DNA from: Alistipes sp.
GTDB lineage: Bacteria > Bacteroidota > Bacteroidia > Bacteroidales > Rikenellaceae
Assembly (NCBI GenBank): GCA_017938765.1
Contig: JAGBAX010000023.1
Coordinates: 1-64,000 of the forward strand
Length of the DNA: 64,000 bases
Direction: 5' to 3'
Part shown: positions 7,582 to 16,464 of the stretch, in pieces
Numbering within the stretch: the first letter of the stretch is position 1
Layout of the letters: each line of letters opens with the position of its first letter
The notes under the pieces: generated by a model
What the model was told of the DNA's origin: nothing
The model's database searches: none
Seen by the model: the letters and a program-made list of their open reading frames with translations, nothing else
Position numbers and translations under genes: made by a program

Positions 7582-9102
7582 ATGGAAAGATCAGAAATAC
7601 ATTATCAAGCATCGGGTGTAAAAACAACATTAGACCTCGCTCAGCTTTTGAGCGAGATTAAGGAGGATGCGCTTGGTATAATAAAAGCACGAGCTTTCCA
7701 AGAGAAGCAGATTACCTATTATTGCAATCCGAAACGAACAGACCGCAAACGATATATTAACTTCACAATTCCTAAAAAGAGTGGTGGAGAGCGTACTATT
7801 TCTGCTCCAGTACGCGGTCTCAAATCAATATTATTCTCGCTAAATACTCTGCTACAAGCCTTATATGAGCCATCAAAGTATGCAATGGGGTTTACTCAAG
7901 GTCGTTCAGTCGTTGATAACGCTAAAATACATATAGGACAACGCTATATATATAATATAGACCTAAAAGATTTCTTTCCCAGTATTGACAAATCTCGTGT
8001 TTGGAAACGACTAACACTGCCACCATTCAATTTCAATAGTGACATTGCCCATACAATTGCCGGTTTGTGTACTATGCGTATTGTTGAAGATGGTAAAGAG
8101 CGATTTGTTCTACCGCAGGGCGCTCCGACATCTCCGATTCTCACTAATGCTATTTGTGACACTTTGGACCGTCGTTTAGGTGCTGTGGCAAAACGATTTG
8201 GTCTACGATATAGCCGTTATGCTGATGATATTACATTCAGTAGCATGCACTATGTATATGGCAAGGATAGTGAATTCATCAAGGAGTTGCATCGTGTTAT
8301 CAAGAGCCAAAACTTCACTATCAACGAGAGCAAAACCCGTTTACAGTCTCTTGGTTATCGCCAAGAAGTCACAGGTGTGATTATTTCTGACAAAATCAAT
8401 GTAGCAAAAAGATATACACGCGAGATTAAAACTTTGTTGCATATATGGGACAGATATGGATATATGGCTGCTTGCGAAAGTTATACCAAGTCCCATCATG
8501 TCAAAAATGATAACTTTAAACGAGTGGGTTATCCAAAGTTGGAGTCGGTGATTGCTGGCAAGTTGCAGTATATGAAGATGGTCAAGGGCGCTGAGGATGC
8601 GGTATATCAGACCCTGCAAACAAAATTCAGCACTCTTGTTAAAGGCATTAAGAAGATTGAGTTTACGATAGGTGGTAGAGATATCGCATACTTGCAGACA
8701 ATGACTCGTGAGCAGTTTAGAAAGGAAAAACTTGCAGATATCACAATTGATGCCACGAATAAGGTTGCCTATTATGAGTTTGGCGACCAGAAGCATAATA
8801 TTGTCATAAGCCGTTCTATTTCGGAAGACATTTTGTCGCAACTTGCAACCAGTCCAGCAAACGATGAGTGTTGGAATAAGTATCGCATTTCTCTATGTGA
8901 AAATAATAATGTGCAATTCTATCTGTTGCACAAGTGCTTTAAAGAGAGAAAATTCAGGGTAAGGACTGATATAAAATTGGAGGATATTGATAACATATTT
9001 ACTTATCTTGACTCCCCCAACAACAGAAATGAAAATAACAAAATAACCGATAAGAAATCTTCTAATATTTTTGAAAGGGTGATAGGATGGCTAAGGAGAT
9101 AA
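7582..9102 (+). CDS. Retron-type reverse transcriptase
   Basis: A 506-residue reverse transcriptase. The fingers/palm core spans about residues 50-270: KKSGGERTISAP, the retron-type N-A-x-x-H motif (DNAKIH, 112-117), NIDLKDFFPSI with the first catalytic Asp (Asp127), LPQGAPTSP (177-185), the catalytic YADD (213-216) and the VTG motif (263-265). NAxxH and VTG separate retron enzymes from other bacterial reverse transcriptases. It would copy the msd part of the RNA encoded just upstream into a branched RNA-DNA molecule. Residues about 355-480 form an extra C-terminal region I cannot assign. The gene overlaps the next one by 16 bases, indicating translational coupling. Confidence 0.95.
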   Translation: MERSEIHYQASGVKTTLDLAQLLSEIKEDALGIIKARAFQEKQITYYCNPKRTDRKRYINFTIPKKSGGERTISAPVRGLKSILFSLNTLLQALYEPSKYAMGFTQGRSVVDNAKIHIGQRYIYNIDLKDFFPSIDKSRVWKRLTLPPFNFNSDIAHTIAGLCTMRIVEDGKERFVLPQGAPTSPILTNAICDTLDRRLGAVAKRFGLRYSRYADDITFSSMHYVYGKDSEFIKELHRVIKSQNFTINESKTRLQSLGYRQEVTGVIISDKINVAKRYTREIKTLLHIWDRYGYMAACESYTKSHHVKNDNFKRVGYPKLESVIAGKLQYMKMVKGAEDAVYQTLQTKFSTLVKGIKKIEFTIGGRDIAYLQTMTREQFRKEKLADITIDATNKVAYYEFGDQKHNIVISRSISEDILSQLATSPANDECWNKYRISLCENNNVQFYLLHKCFKERKFRVRTDIKLEDIDNIFTYLDSPNNRNENNKITDKKSSNIFERVIGWLRR

Positions 9103-10028
9103 AGAAAAGCATATTTGCTCGCATCTGGCAAAAGTTGCTAAATACATTAGGGGTATCTAAAAAGAATGATAGCTCAAAAACCAAGCTTGCATCAAGTGAT
9201 GGCGGGCAAGATGGCGTTGATAAGTCATCTGTTACAACAGAAGAGACACCTGCACCTCGGTTGTCAAACGTAGAACAAACCACATCGGAGATTTTAGAAA
9301 GAGTTAGGACAATTGAAGAATACCTTGCATTAGGCAGTGAGATTTCTAAAAAAGTCAAACTTATTGACTATTCATTTGTCAAGAACAAAGAGGTTAGGTC
9401 TGTGCTAGAATCTGACTTAATAGAAATGTGGCGATGTCAATTAGGTGTAAGGGGACATAAGAAAGAATTTAATCAATTTTGCTTATATATTCAAATGCAA
9501 ATAGAGAAGTTATTGCGTTACTATTACGACCAACGATTTGGTGGCGATGAATCTCTTATTATTGACCATCTTAACAAAATAAACAAACCGACATATCATT
9601 ATTCGAGCATTAACTACCAGTGGGTATTGTATGCATTTGGAAATGAATTTTCCAAGACATATGGTATAAGTACGGATATATTAGACGCTGTGCGCATGCT
9701 GCGAAATAGCGTTATACACAATAGCGGCATGTCAGAATTGTCTAGAGACTTTGTAACCGCTGTACTTGATAAGGCAAAGCTGTCTAGTGTAGCCTTACAT
9801 GAGTTCTTAGGCCACAATGTGTCTATTAATCCAAAAGCAAAATTTAATATAAGTTCTGTTATAGATGGTAATAGCAAATTTAGTGGTTATAAGAGTGTAG
9901 ATATCAGTAAGTTTAATAGATGTGTTAAGTTGAAGATATTAAAAGAGGATAGACCTTTTGATAAGATTATAGATGAACTCATAAAATGGTGCAACGCAAT
10001 ACAATCTGAATTAAAAAATGTCTACTAA
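9087..10028 (+). CDS. HEPN-like protein, candidate retron effector
   Basis: A 313-residue cytoplasmic protein. An N-terminal amphipathic helix (KKSIFARIWQKLLNTLG) is joined by a low-complexity Ser/Asp/Thr linker (about residues 25-60) to a helical domain. Within that, MLRNSVIHNSG contains RN-x3-H (Arg206 to His211), the signature of HEPN ribonucleases, preceded by a helix rich in aromatic and charged residues (YIQMQIEKLLRYYYDQRF) that fits the first HEPN helix. HEPN enzymes cleave RNA and serve as toxins in abortive defence. The start lies inside the reverse transcriptase gene (16-base overlap) and its end overlaps the next gene by 11 bases. The RNase role is inferred from one motif and the context; the rest of the protein is unrecognised. 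Confidence 0.65.
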   Translation: MAKEIKKSIFARIWQKLLNTLGVSKKNDSSKTKLASSDGGQDGVDKSSVTTEETPAPRLSNVEQTTSEILERVRTIEEYLALGSEISKKVKLIDYSFVKNKEVRSVLESDLIEMWRCQLGVRGHKKEFNQFCLYIQMQIEKLLRYYYDQRFGGDESLIIDHLNKINKPTYHYSSINYQWVLYAFGNEFSKTYGISTDILDAVRMLRNSVIHNSGMSELSRDFVTAVLDKAKLSSVALHEFLGHNVSINPKAKFNISSVIDGNSKFSGYKSVDISKFNRCVKLKILKEDRPFDKIIDELIKWCNAIQSELKNVY

Positions 10029-10308
10029 TATTTTTGAAAACGCAAAGATATACCCATCTTCTTGGATGCAGGGATTTACACGGCCTTTTAATGATAGCGA
10101 GGTACAAATGGTTAAATCTTGCAAAGTGGTTGCAGGATACTACTCGTTATTGTTGGAGTGCAAGTTGTGCAATGGCAAGAGGTACTCTATTCCAATAACA
10201 AAGGATTCCGATGCATATATCGGCTTTGTTCCAGACATAACTAAAGCTAAACTTGTTGAATTTGAGCGAGGCGAACAAAGATGTATTAAGGTCAGAATAA
10301 AACTCTAA
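10018..10308 (+). CDS. Small third protein of the retron operon
   Basis: A 96-residue protein with no recognised domain. It is rich in beta-prone segments (VAGYYSLLLECKLCNGKRYSI) and contains two cysteines close together (ECKLC), possibly a metal or structural site. It has no signal peptide or membrane helix. Its start overlaps the HEPN-like gene by 11 bases, and a 12-bp terminator follows its stop codon immediately, so it is the last gene of the retron operon. It could be an antitoxin, an adaptor between the reverse transcriptase complex and the effector, or part of the effector. Confidence 0.6.
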   Translation: MSTNIFENAKIYPSSWMQGFTRPFNDSEVQMVKSCKVVAGYYSLLLECKLCNGKRYSIPITKDSDAYIGFVPDITKAKLVEFERGEQRCIKVRIKL

Positions 10309-10333
10309 AGAAGTAAGAGATTCTTACTTCTTT
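10307..10333. terminator. Bidirectional terminator after the retron operon
   Basis: AAAGAAGTAAGA and TCTTACTTCTTT form a perfect 12-bp stem with a 3-base loop, followed by further T's. It starts inside the stop codon of the 96-residue gene and also ends the convergent repeat-protein gene. Confidence 0.75.
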
Positions 10334-11025
10334 TTTCTTTGATAGAGATTAATAAGCTCGTACAAACTCATTGTTTCTCCATTTGCCATATGGCAAGTGG
10401 GGTTTACCGAATGGTTGCCATCAGGGTTATGAAAAGAATTTACCTCAACAATCTCTTGAGGGATATTTAGTATCTCCTTTAACTGCTTACAATCATAGAA
10501 GGCATTTGTGCCAATCTTTAGCAACGATTTGGGCATTACAATACGCTCCACTGTTGTATTTTTAAATGCACAATTGCCTATTTGTCTTACACCATTTGGT
10601 ACTTTGTACTCGCCACTTCTTGCATTAGGGTATGCAACAAGTTCTTTTTTACTCTTGCTGAACAAAACGCCATCAATGTCGCAATAGTTTTCATTCTCTG
10701 GATCAACAACAATCCTCTGGAGGTTTGTGCACTTCCAGAAACACCACTTAATATGCCTTATACTTTTGGGAATATAAATCTCCACAATGTCTCTCACAAA
10801 ATCAAATGCCCCACGATTTATTGCGATTACTTTAAGTTTAGTTTTGTTGTTGGCAAGAATAAACTCTGGTATCTCAATCACTTCAGCACCTGCAATATCG
10901 TGTGCTGGTTGTTTGCTGTGGTATAAAACACACTTGGCAAATACACCACAAGTGTACACAATAGTCGCTTCACTCGCACTCTCATTCTCTTGAAAAACTA
11001 AACCGTTATACTTCATATGCACCAT
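10324..11025 (-). CDS. BspA-type leucine-rich repeat protein
   Basis: A 233-residue protein with several BspA/LRR_5 repeats: IEIPEFILANN, GAFDFVRDIVEIYIPKSI, CFWKCTNLQRIVVDPEN, VPNGVRQIGNCAFKNTTVER and IVMPKSLLKIGTNAFYDC. Each has the family pattern of an I-x-I-P-x-S/x-V strand followed by I-G-x-x-A-F-x-x-C. There is no signal peptide, unlike most exported BspA-like proteins, so it may act in the cytoplasm. A clear repeat count is difficult because the first and last units are degenerate. It is convergent with the retron operon and shares its terminator; there is no sign that it belongs to that system. Confidence 0.8.
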   Translation of the reverse strand: MVHMKYNGLVFQENESASEATIVYTCGVFAKCVLYHSKQPAHDIAGAEVIEIPEFILANNKTKLKVIAINRGAFDFVRDIVEIYIPKSIRHIKWCFWKCTNLQRIVVDPENENYCDIDGVLFSKSKKELVAYPNARSGEYKVPNGVRQIGNCAFKNTTVERIVMPKSLLKIGTNAFYDCKQLKEILNIPQEIVEVNSFHNPDGNHSVNPTCHMANGETMSLYELINLYQRKKK

Positions 11026-11168
11026 AAATTAATTTTACCACAAAGATAGACACATATTACGAATATTATGTTCGTATTAGACCGAAAAAAGTTAATAACT
11101 AAAAAATGGACTAATGTGCTGTTTTCTTAAAAATAAAATATATCTTTGTGCAAGATAAAGACCTACCT

Positions 11169-11903
11169 ATGAAAAAGATTTTACTGTTTACACTTGCTGC
11201 GGGTATGTTGCTGTGTGGGGCTTCGACAGCATCGGCACAGCTGCTCAAGGGGGCCAAGCCCTATCTTACACCTGATGAGTTACCCAATATGGTACATTGG
11301 CTACCAGAGCCGCCCGCTGAGGGTAGTGCAGCCTTTGAGTATGACATTGTGCGCTATGGTTGGGGTAAGGAGCAGCGCAAGGATAGCTCTCGTCGTGAGC
11401 GCGCTATTCGTCACGCGAGCATTGACCCTGTAGTTATCTGTAGCCACTTTAACGAGGCTATGGGCATAGAGATATCCCCAGAGAGGACCCCTCAGATTTA
11501 TCGTCTGCTGCTTGACGGCATGGAGACGGCAAACAACATCTCACTAAAGCCAAAGAAGCACTACAACCGTCAGCGTCCATTCAGCCGCTTTGATGAGCCT
11601 ACATTGGTGCCAAAGGCGGAGGCTGCACTGCGCAAGAATGGCTCTTATCCATCTGGTCACACCATTATTGGCTTCTCGGCAGCCCTTTTGCTTTCGGAGA
11701 TTAACCCTGCGGCGGCAGATGCGTTGCTCAAGGAGGGCTATGAGTGTGGACAGAGCCGAATTATTACGGGCTACCACTGGCAGAGTGATGTAGATGCGGC
11801 TCGCCTTGCTGCGGCAGCAGCCGTAGTGGCTATGCACAACTCAAAGGAGTTCTGCAAGCAGATGAAGCGAGCAAAGAGAGAGTTTTCCAAGATTAGCAAG
11901 TAG
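11169..11903 (+). CDS. Periplasmic PAP2 (class A-type) acid phosphatase, copy 1
   Basis: A 244-residue exported phosphatase of the PAP2 superfamily, like class A non-specific acid phosphatases. After a signal peptide (ending STASAQ) the three catalytic motifs are present: KHYNRQRPF (K-x6-RP), GSYPSGHT (PSGH) and SRIITGYHWQSDVD (SR-x5-H-x3-D). They bind and transfer phosphate from organic monoesters. I place the start at the ATG at 11169; the in-frame GTG at 11148 lies inside the promoter box TATCTTTG (11141-11148). A closely similar gene follows after 5 bases, so the two are a tandem duplication and an operon. Confidence 0.9.
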   Translation: MKKILLFTLAAGMLLCGASTASAQLLKGAKPYLTPDELPNMVHWLPEPPAEGSAAFEYDIVRYGWGKEQRKDSSRRERAIRHASIDPVVICSHFNEAMGIEISPERTPQIYRLLLDGMETANNISLKPKKHYNRQRPFSRFDEPTLVPKAEAALRKNGSYPSGHTIIGFSAALLLSEINPAAADALLKEGYECGQSRIITGYHWQSDVDAARLAAAAAVVAMHNSKEFCKQMKRAKREFSKISK

Positions 11904-11908
11904 CAACA

Positions 11909-12643
11909 ATGAAAAGGTTTTTGATTTTCGCTCTCCTGCTCCTTGGAGCGGTCTTTACACTCTCGGCACAAGAGGATTATAAGGATGCTGTTCTCTACTT
12001 TCAGCCTGAACAGATGCCCGATATGAAGCAGTTTTTGCCAGGCCCACCCGCTGAGGATAGCGAGGCGTTTAAGTACGACCTTGCCGTATATGAGCTTGGC
12101 AAGAAAATTCGCGCGACAGACCAAGAGGCTGCCAAAGCTGCTCAAGCGCAGTCTGACAACCGTCTTGGTAACCTCTGCAAGCAGTTTAGCGAACCTTTCG
12201 GTATGGAGATTTCTGCCGAGAAGACACCAGAGATATACCTACTTCTGCGCGACGGCGTGATAACATGTGTGAAGAGCATTATCGGTCCGAAGGAGTACTA
12301 CCACCGCACACGCCCATTTGCGTACCATAAGGAGGGTACGCTGATGCCCGACCGTGAGGGTATGCTACACCAGAATGGCTCCTTCCCATCGGGCCACACC
12401 CTGCGAGGTTGGACTACAGCGCTGCTTCTGCTTGAGATTAACCCCGATAGAGCAGAGGAGCTCCTCGCGCTGGGCTACCAGTATGGTCAGAGCCGCGTAA
12501 TATCTGGCTACCACTGGCAGAGCGATGTAGACGCCTCGCGCCTTGTCGCGGCTGCTGCCGTAGCAAAACTGCACACCTCACCCCGCTTCTGCAAGCAGAT
12601 GAAACGCGCCCAGCGCGAGTTCCAACGATTAACCAAGCGATAG
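11909..12643 (+). CDS. Periplasmic PAP2 (class A-type) acid phosphatase, copy 2
   Basis: A 244-residue paralogue of the preceding gene, with a signal peptide (ending TLSAQ) and the same three motifs: KEYYHRTRPF, GSFPSGHT and SRVISGYHWQSDVD. The bodies align from end to end, including the shared LP-GPPAE segment and the C-terminal FCKQMKRAQREF. Both catalytic His residues and the Asp are kept, so it should be active. The tandem arrangement suggests duplication followed by divergence in substrate choice. It ends before a spacer with short inverted repeats (GGCCAATGGCTAACGGCCAA) preceding nadB. Confidence 0.9.
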   Translation: MKRFLIFALLLLGAVFTLSAQEDYKDAVLYFQPEQMPDMKQFLPGPPAEDSEAFKYDLAVYELGKKIRATDQEAAKAAQAQSDNRLGNLCKQFSEPFGMEISAEKTPEIYLLLRDGVITCVKSIIGPKEYYHRTRPFAYHKEGTLMPDREGMLHQNGSFPSGHTLRGWTTALLLLEINPDRAEELLALGYQYGQSRVISGYHWQSDVDASRLVAAAAVAKLHTSPRFCKQMKRAQREFQRLTKR

Positions 12644-12690
12644 TTCATCTAAAAGGCCAATGGCTAACGGCCAACAGCTAATAGCTAAAT

Positions 12691-12721
12691 TTTGCGTTTT
12701 CGTAAATTTTAGCTATTTTTG
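12691..12721 (+). promoter_or_regulatory. nadB promoter
   Basis: TTTG, a 19-bp spacer, then TATTTTTG (12714-12721) is a near-ideal Bacteroidetes promoter 24 bases before the nadB start codon. Confidence 0.7.
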
Positions 12722-12744
12722 TGGCTACATAATACCATAAAGCA

Positions 12745-14304
12745 ATGAAGAGCGATTTTCTGGTAATTGGTTCCGGCTCGGCAGGGTTGAGCTTTGCGCT
12801 AAAGGCGGCAGAGCATGGAACGGTGACTATTGTCACAAAGGGAGAGCTTAATGAGTGCAACACTAACTATGCTCAGGGCGGTATATGCTCGGTGACTTAT
12901 CTTCCCGACACTTTTGAGAAACATATTGAGGATACGCTTGTCTGTGGCGCGGGAAAGTGCGACAGAGAGGCTGTAGAGCTTGTTATCCGCAACGCTCCAC
13001 AGGCGGCTAAGGACCTTATTGCGTGGGGAACAAACTTTGATAAGAGGGAGGATGGTACATTTGACCTGCATCGCGAGGGTGGTCACTCGGAGCACCGCAT
13101 TCTTCATCATCAGGACCTTACAGGCGCCGAGATTGAGCGCGCGCTGATTGAGAGTGTAAAGGCTCATCCAAACATCACTCTTCTTGAGCACCACTTTGCC
13201 ATTGACCTGCTCACACAGCACCATTTAGGCGAGATTGTTACCCGTCACACAAGAGGTTTGGCATGCTTTGGTGCTTATGTTTTGGATACAGATACCGACC
13301 AAATAAAGACAATCATTGCAAAGTTTACGATTGTCGCTGCGGGTGGTTGTGGTAATATCTACAACACAACAACAAACCCAACGGTAGCTACGGGCGACGG
13401 CATTGCTATGTGCCACCGCGCAAAGGCGATAACAAAGAATATGCAGTACATACAGTTCCACCCAACGGCACTCTATCACCCAGGTGAGCGCCCTTCGTTC
13501 CTCATCACAGAGGCTATGCGTGGATATGGAGCAATATTAAAACTGCAAAATGGCAAGGAGTTTATGGATAAGTATCATCCGATGAAGTCTCTTGCTCCGC
13601 GCGATGTTGTGGCTCGCTCTATAGACCACGAGCTAAAGATTCGCGGCGAGGAGTTTGTCTACCTTGACGTTACCCACATGCCAGCCGAGCAGACAAAGAC
13701 CCACTTCCCAAATATATACGAGAAGTGTCTCTCTATAGGCATTGATATCACCAAGCAGATGATTCCAGTATGTCCTGCGGCGCACTACTGCTGTGGTGGC
13801 GTTGTTGTGGATAGCAATGGAGAGTCGTCAATTCGCCGACTATATGTCATTGGCGAGAGCTCCTGCACAGGTCTACACGGCGCAAACCGTCTGGCGTCAA
13901 ACTCACTTACCGAGGCTATTGTCTATGCCGACCGCGCAGCTAAACACGCGGTGGCACATCTGGGCAAGGTTGATTTCCAGGAGGGTATTCCAGATTGGGA
14001 CTTTGAGGGTACTGCTGAGGCGGAGGAGATGGTGCTTGTGCTTCAGAATCGCCGTGAGTTGCAGGCAATTATGTCCAACTATGTGGGTATTGTCCGCTCT
14101 AACCTACGCCTTGAGCGCGCGATGAAGCGACTTGCTATCATCTGGCAGGAGACCGAGGGGCTCTATAACCGCACAAAGCCTTGCCGAGAGCTGTGCGAGC
14201 TGCGAAATATGACAGCTGTTGCATACCTTACAATCAAGCAGGCCAAGGAGTGTAAAGAGTCTGTGGGACTGCACTACACGATAGATTATCCGCCAGTAAA
14301 GTAA
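12745..14304 (+). CDS. nadB: L-aspartate oxidase
   Basis: A 519-residue flavoprotein that oxidises L-aspartate to iminoaspartate, the first step of NAD synthesis from aspartate. The N-terminal FAD site is [18 protein letters not shown], the [20 protein letters not shown] region, [20 protein letters not shown] and the CGGV / [16 protein letters not shown] segments are all characteristic of NadB and distinguish it from succinate dehydrogenase. Length is normal. It is monocistronic by appearance, with its own promoter at 12691-12721 and a terminator at 14321-14350; nadA and nadC are not next to it. Confidence 0.95.
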   Translation: MKSDFLVIGSGSAGLSFALKAAEHGTVTIVTKGELNECNTNYAQGGICSVTYLPDTFEKHIEDTLVCGAGKCDREAVELVIRNAPQAAKDLIAWGTNFDKREDGTFDLHREGGHSEHRILHHQDLTGAEIERALIESVKAHPNITLLEHHFAIDLLTQHHLGEIVTRHTRGLACFGAYVLDTDTDQIKTIIAKFTIVAAGGCGNIYNTTTNPTVATGDGIAMCHRAKAITKNMQYIQFHPTALYHPGERPSFLITEAMRGYGAILKLQNGKEFMDKYHPMKSLAPRDVVARSIDHELKIRGEEFVYLDVTHMPAEQTKTHFPNIYEKCLSIGIDITKQMIPVCPAAHYCCGGVVVDSNGESSIRRLYVIGESSCTGLHGANRLASNSLTEAIVYADRAAKHAVAHLGKVDFQEGIPDWDFEGTAEAEEMVLVLQNRRELQAIMSNYVGIVRSNLRLERAMKRLAIIWQETEGLYNRTKPCRELCELRNMTAVAYLTIKQAKECKESVGLHYTIDYPPVK

Positions 14305-14320
14305 CAGCGAAGAGTGAGAA

Positions 14321-14350
14321 AATGTCAAGCAAAAGGGCTTGGCATTTTTT
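14321..14350 (+). terminator. Terminator after nadB
   Basis: ATGTCAAGC and GCTTGGCAT form a 9-bp stem with a 6-base loop, followed by a T run. It separates nadB from the prfC promoter. Confidence 0.75.
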
Positions 14351-14398
14351 GTTTTTCAAAATATTGCCTATTGTTGCGGTTATCTCTACTAAAATTAG

Positions 14399-14406
14399 TA
14401 TTTTTG
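14399..14406 (+). promoter_or_regulatory. -7 promoter box of prfC
   Basis: TATTTTTG lies 33 bases before the ATG at 14439. It supports that ATG over the upstream in-frame ATG at 14322, which lies within the preceding terminator. Confidence 0.6.
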
Positions 14407-14438
14407 CAGCCGCTAGTAAGCTAATAGACAAACAAGAT

Positions 14439-16022
14439 ATGACTTTACAGGAAGAGATTACAAGAAGACGAACATTTGCCGTTATCGCCCACCCAGATGC
14501 TGGTAAGACGACCCTTACCGAGAAGTTGCTCCTCTTTGGAGGCGCTATACATATCGCAGGTGCGGTAAAGAGCAACAAGATTAAGAAGGGTGCAACATCT
14601 GACTTTATGGAGATTGAGCGACAGAGAGGTATCTCGGTGGCTACATCTGTAATGGGTTTTGAGTATAAGGATATAAAGATTAACATCCTTGATACCCCAG
14701 GTCACGAGGACTTTGCGGAGGATACATACCGTACACTTACGGCCGTAGACTCTGTAATTATCGTTATTGACGGCGCAAAGGGTGTTGAGTCCCAGACTCG
14801 CAAGCTGATGAATGTCTGCCGTATGCGTAACACCCCTGTAATGGTCTTTGTAAATAAGCTTGACCGCCCTTGTAAGGACCCATTTGATTTGTTAGACGAG
14901 ATTGAGAACGAGCTGCAGATACGTGTGCGCCCACTCTCTTTCCCTATCTCAAGTGGACCTACATTTAAGGGTGTGTACAACCTCTATGAGCACAATATCA
15001 ACCTCTTTACCTCTGACGAGCGACAGACTGCTGACGCTACGACAGTTCAGATTGAGGATATCTCTTCGCCAGAGCTTGACACCCTTATTTCGAAGCGATA
15101 TGCTACCCAGCTACGCGATGATATTGAGCTTGTTGAGGGCGTATACGAGCAGTTTGAGCGCGAGCAGTACCTTGCAGGTCGTTTAGCGCCAGTATTCTTC
15201 GGCTCGGCGGTAAATAACTTTGGTGTGCGCGAGCTTTTGGAGTGCTTTATCCGCATTGCTCCATCGCCACGCCCATCTACAACGCAGACTCGCAATGTTG
15301 AGCCTGCTGAGCAGAAGCTCACTGGATTTATCTTCAAGATTCACGCCAATATGGACCCTAACCACCGCGACCGTATCGCCTTTATGAAGATATGTTCTGG
15401 TGTGTTTGAGCGTAATAAGAACTACCTCCACGTGCCAAGTGGTAAGAGTATGAAGTTCTCCTCTCCAACAGCCTTTATGGCGGAGAAGAAGTCGGTTATA
15501 GACTTTGCATACCCTGGCGATATTGTCGGCCTGCACGACACTGGCAGTTTTAAGATTGGAGATACCTTTACCGAGGGCGAGAAGCTCAAGTTTACGGGTA
15601 TACCGTCGTTCTCTCCAGAGCTGTTCCGATATATTGAGAATGCCGACCCTATGAAGTTTAAGCAGCTTGCAAAGGGCATTGACCAGCTTATGGATGAGGG
15701 TGTGGCACAGCTATTTGTTTCATCGCTCAATGGTCGCAAGATTATCGGTACGGTGGGTGCTCTGCAGTTTGAGGTTATTGAGTACCGCCTTGAGCATGAG
15801 TATGGTGCAAAGTGCCGCTGGGAGCCTATATCAATACACAAGGCTTGCTGGATTGAGAGCGACAATGCCGAGCAACTTGCCGACTTCAAGCGCCGCAAGC
15901 ACGCCAATATGGCTGTAGACAAGCATGGCCGCGACGTCTTCCTTGCCGATACGAGCTACTCGCTTGCCCTTGCGCAGGAGAAATTCCCTGATATCCGCTT
16001 CCATTTTACATCGGAGTTCTAA
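14439..16022 (+). CDS. prfC: Peptide chain release factor 3
   Basis: A 527-residue translational GTPase that removes release factors 1 and 2 from the ribosome after termination. G1 is AHPDAGKTT, the switch region contains [15 protein letters not shown]3 is DTPGHEDF and G4 is NKLDRP. Domain II contains [17 protein letters not shown] and domain III the [13 protein letters not shown] segment, both typical of RF3 rather than EF-G. The start at 14439 gives the usual RF3 length; the longer frame from 14322 would add a hydrophobic stretch that overlaps the nadB terminator and lies upstream of the promoter. Confidence 0.95.
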   Translation: MTLQEEITRRRTFAVIAHPDAGKTTLTEKLLLFGGAIHIAGAVKSNKIKKGATSDFMEIERQRGISVATSVMGFEYKDIKINILDTPGHEDFAEDTYRTLTAVDSVIIVIDGAKGVESQTRKLMNVCRMRNTPVMVFVNKLDRPCKDPFDLLDEIENELQIRVRPLSFPISSGPTFKGVYNLYEHNINLFTSDERQTADATTVQIEDISSPELDTLISKRYATQLRDDIELVEGVYEQFEREQYLAGRLAPVFFGSAVNNFGVRELLECFIRIAPSPRPSTTQTRNVEPAEQKLTGFIFKIHANMDPNHRDRIAFMKICSGVFERNKNYLHVPSGKSMKFSSPTAFMAEKKSVIDFAYPGDIVGLHDTGSFKIGDTFTEGEKLKFTGIPSFSPELFRYIENADPMKFKQLAKGIDQLMDEGVAQLFVSSLNGRKIIGTVGALQFEVIEYRLEHEYGAKCRWEPISIHKACWIESDNAEQLADFKRRKHANMAVDKHGRDVFLADTSYSLALAQEKFPDIRFHFTSEF

Positions 16023-16075
16023 GATAGAAAGAGGCTGACTAAAACATCCGTAAGGGTAGTAGTCAGCCTCATCTT
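16021..16075 (+). terminator. Terminator after prfC
   Basis: GAGGCTGACT (16031-16040) pairs with AGTCAGCCTC (16061-16070); the outer AAGAT and ATCTT add five more pairs. The loop is 20 bases. There is no strong T run, so it may serve mainly as a 3'-end stabiliser. Confidence 0.55.
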
Positions 16076-16096
16076 GTGCTAGCCATTAAAATAAAT

Positions 16097-16441
16097 CTAA
16101 CGTTTCGATTCTACAACAAAATCATATCGGCTACACGCTTTTTTGCCTGTGTATTTCTCATCACACCAAAAATGCACAGTTACGGATGGTTCATCTTTCG
16201 TTAATCGTACATGCTTCATAGCCTTGTCTGTCAGCCAAGTAAAATCTGTAATATGGTTTGCAGGACGAACACCTACCATAAAACCATTAGGATATTGACT
16301 AAATGCACCCGCTTTTGCTGAGACTGTAACTATTGCACAATCAGGTCTTTGTTCTACATTGGATACATAGGCATATCTATCTTCTGCAAATGCATTTAAT
16401 GAAAATAATGTCATTGCTAAAATAACTAATATCTTTTTCAT
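16097..16441 (-). CDS. Small secreted hypothetical protein
   Basis: A 114-residue protein with a signal peptide (KKILVILAMTLFSLNAFAE, cleavage after AFA). The mature part of about 95 residues has two cysteines (one in HFWCDE, one in KKACSRYDF) that could form a disulfide, and beta-prone segments (DCAIVTVSAKAG, SVTVHFWC, RYDFVVESKR). I do not recognise a family. The ATG at 16441 is preferred; one at 16447 would add two residues. A 48-residue lipoprotein-like gene lies directly upstream on the same strand, so the two are probably co-transcribed. Confidence 0.6.
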   Translation of the reverse strand: MKKILVILAMTLFSLNAFAEDRYAYVSNVEQRPDCAIVTVSAKAGAFSQYPNGFMVGVRPANHITDFTWLTDKAMKHVRLTKDEPSVTVHFWCDEKYTGKKACSRYDFVVESKR

Positions 16442-16464
16442 AATCAAAATGTTTTTAATGTTAA

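Noticed and set aside
9614-9877. Antisense frame over the HEPN-like gene (possible antitoxin)
   Set aside because: Its sequence has no promoter on the minus strand and no recognisable fold; coding in the plus strand explains it.
11148-11168. GTG start for the first PAP2 phosphatase
   Set aside because: The GTG overlaps the -7 promoter box; the ATG at 11169 gives a clean signal peptide.
14322-14438. Longer N-terminus for prfC
   Set aside because: It would overlap the nadB terminator and lie upstream of the TATTTTTG box; the ATG at 14439 gives the normal length.
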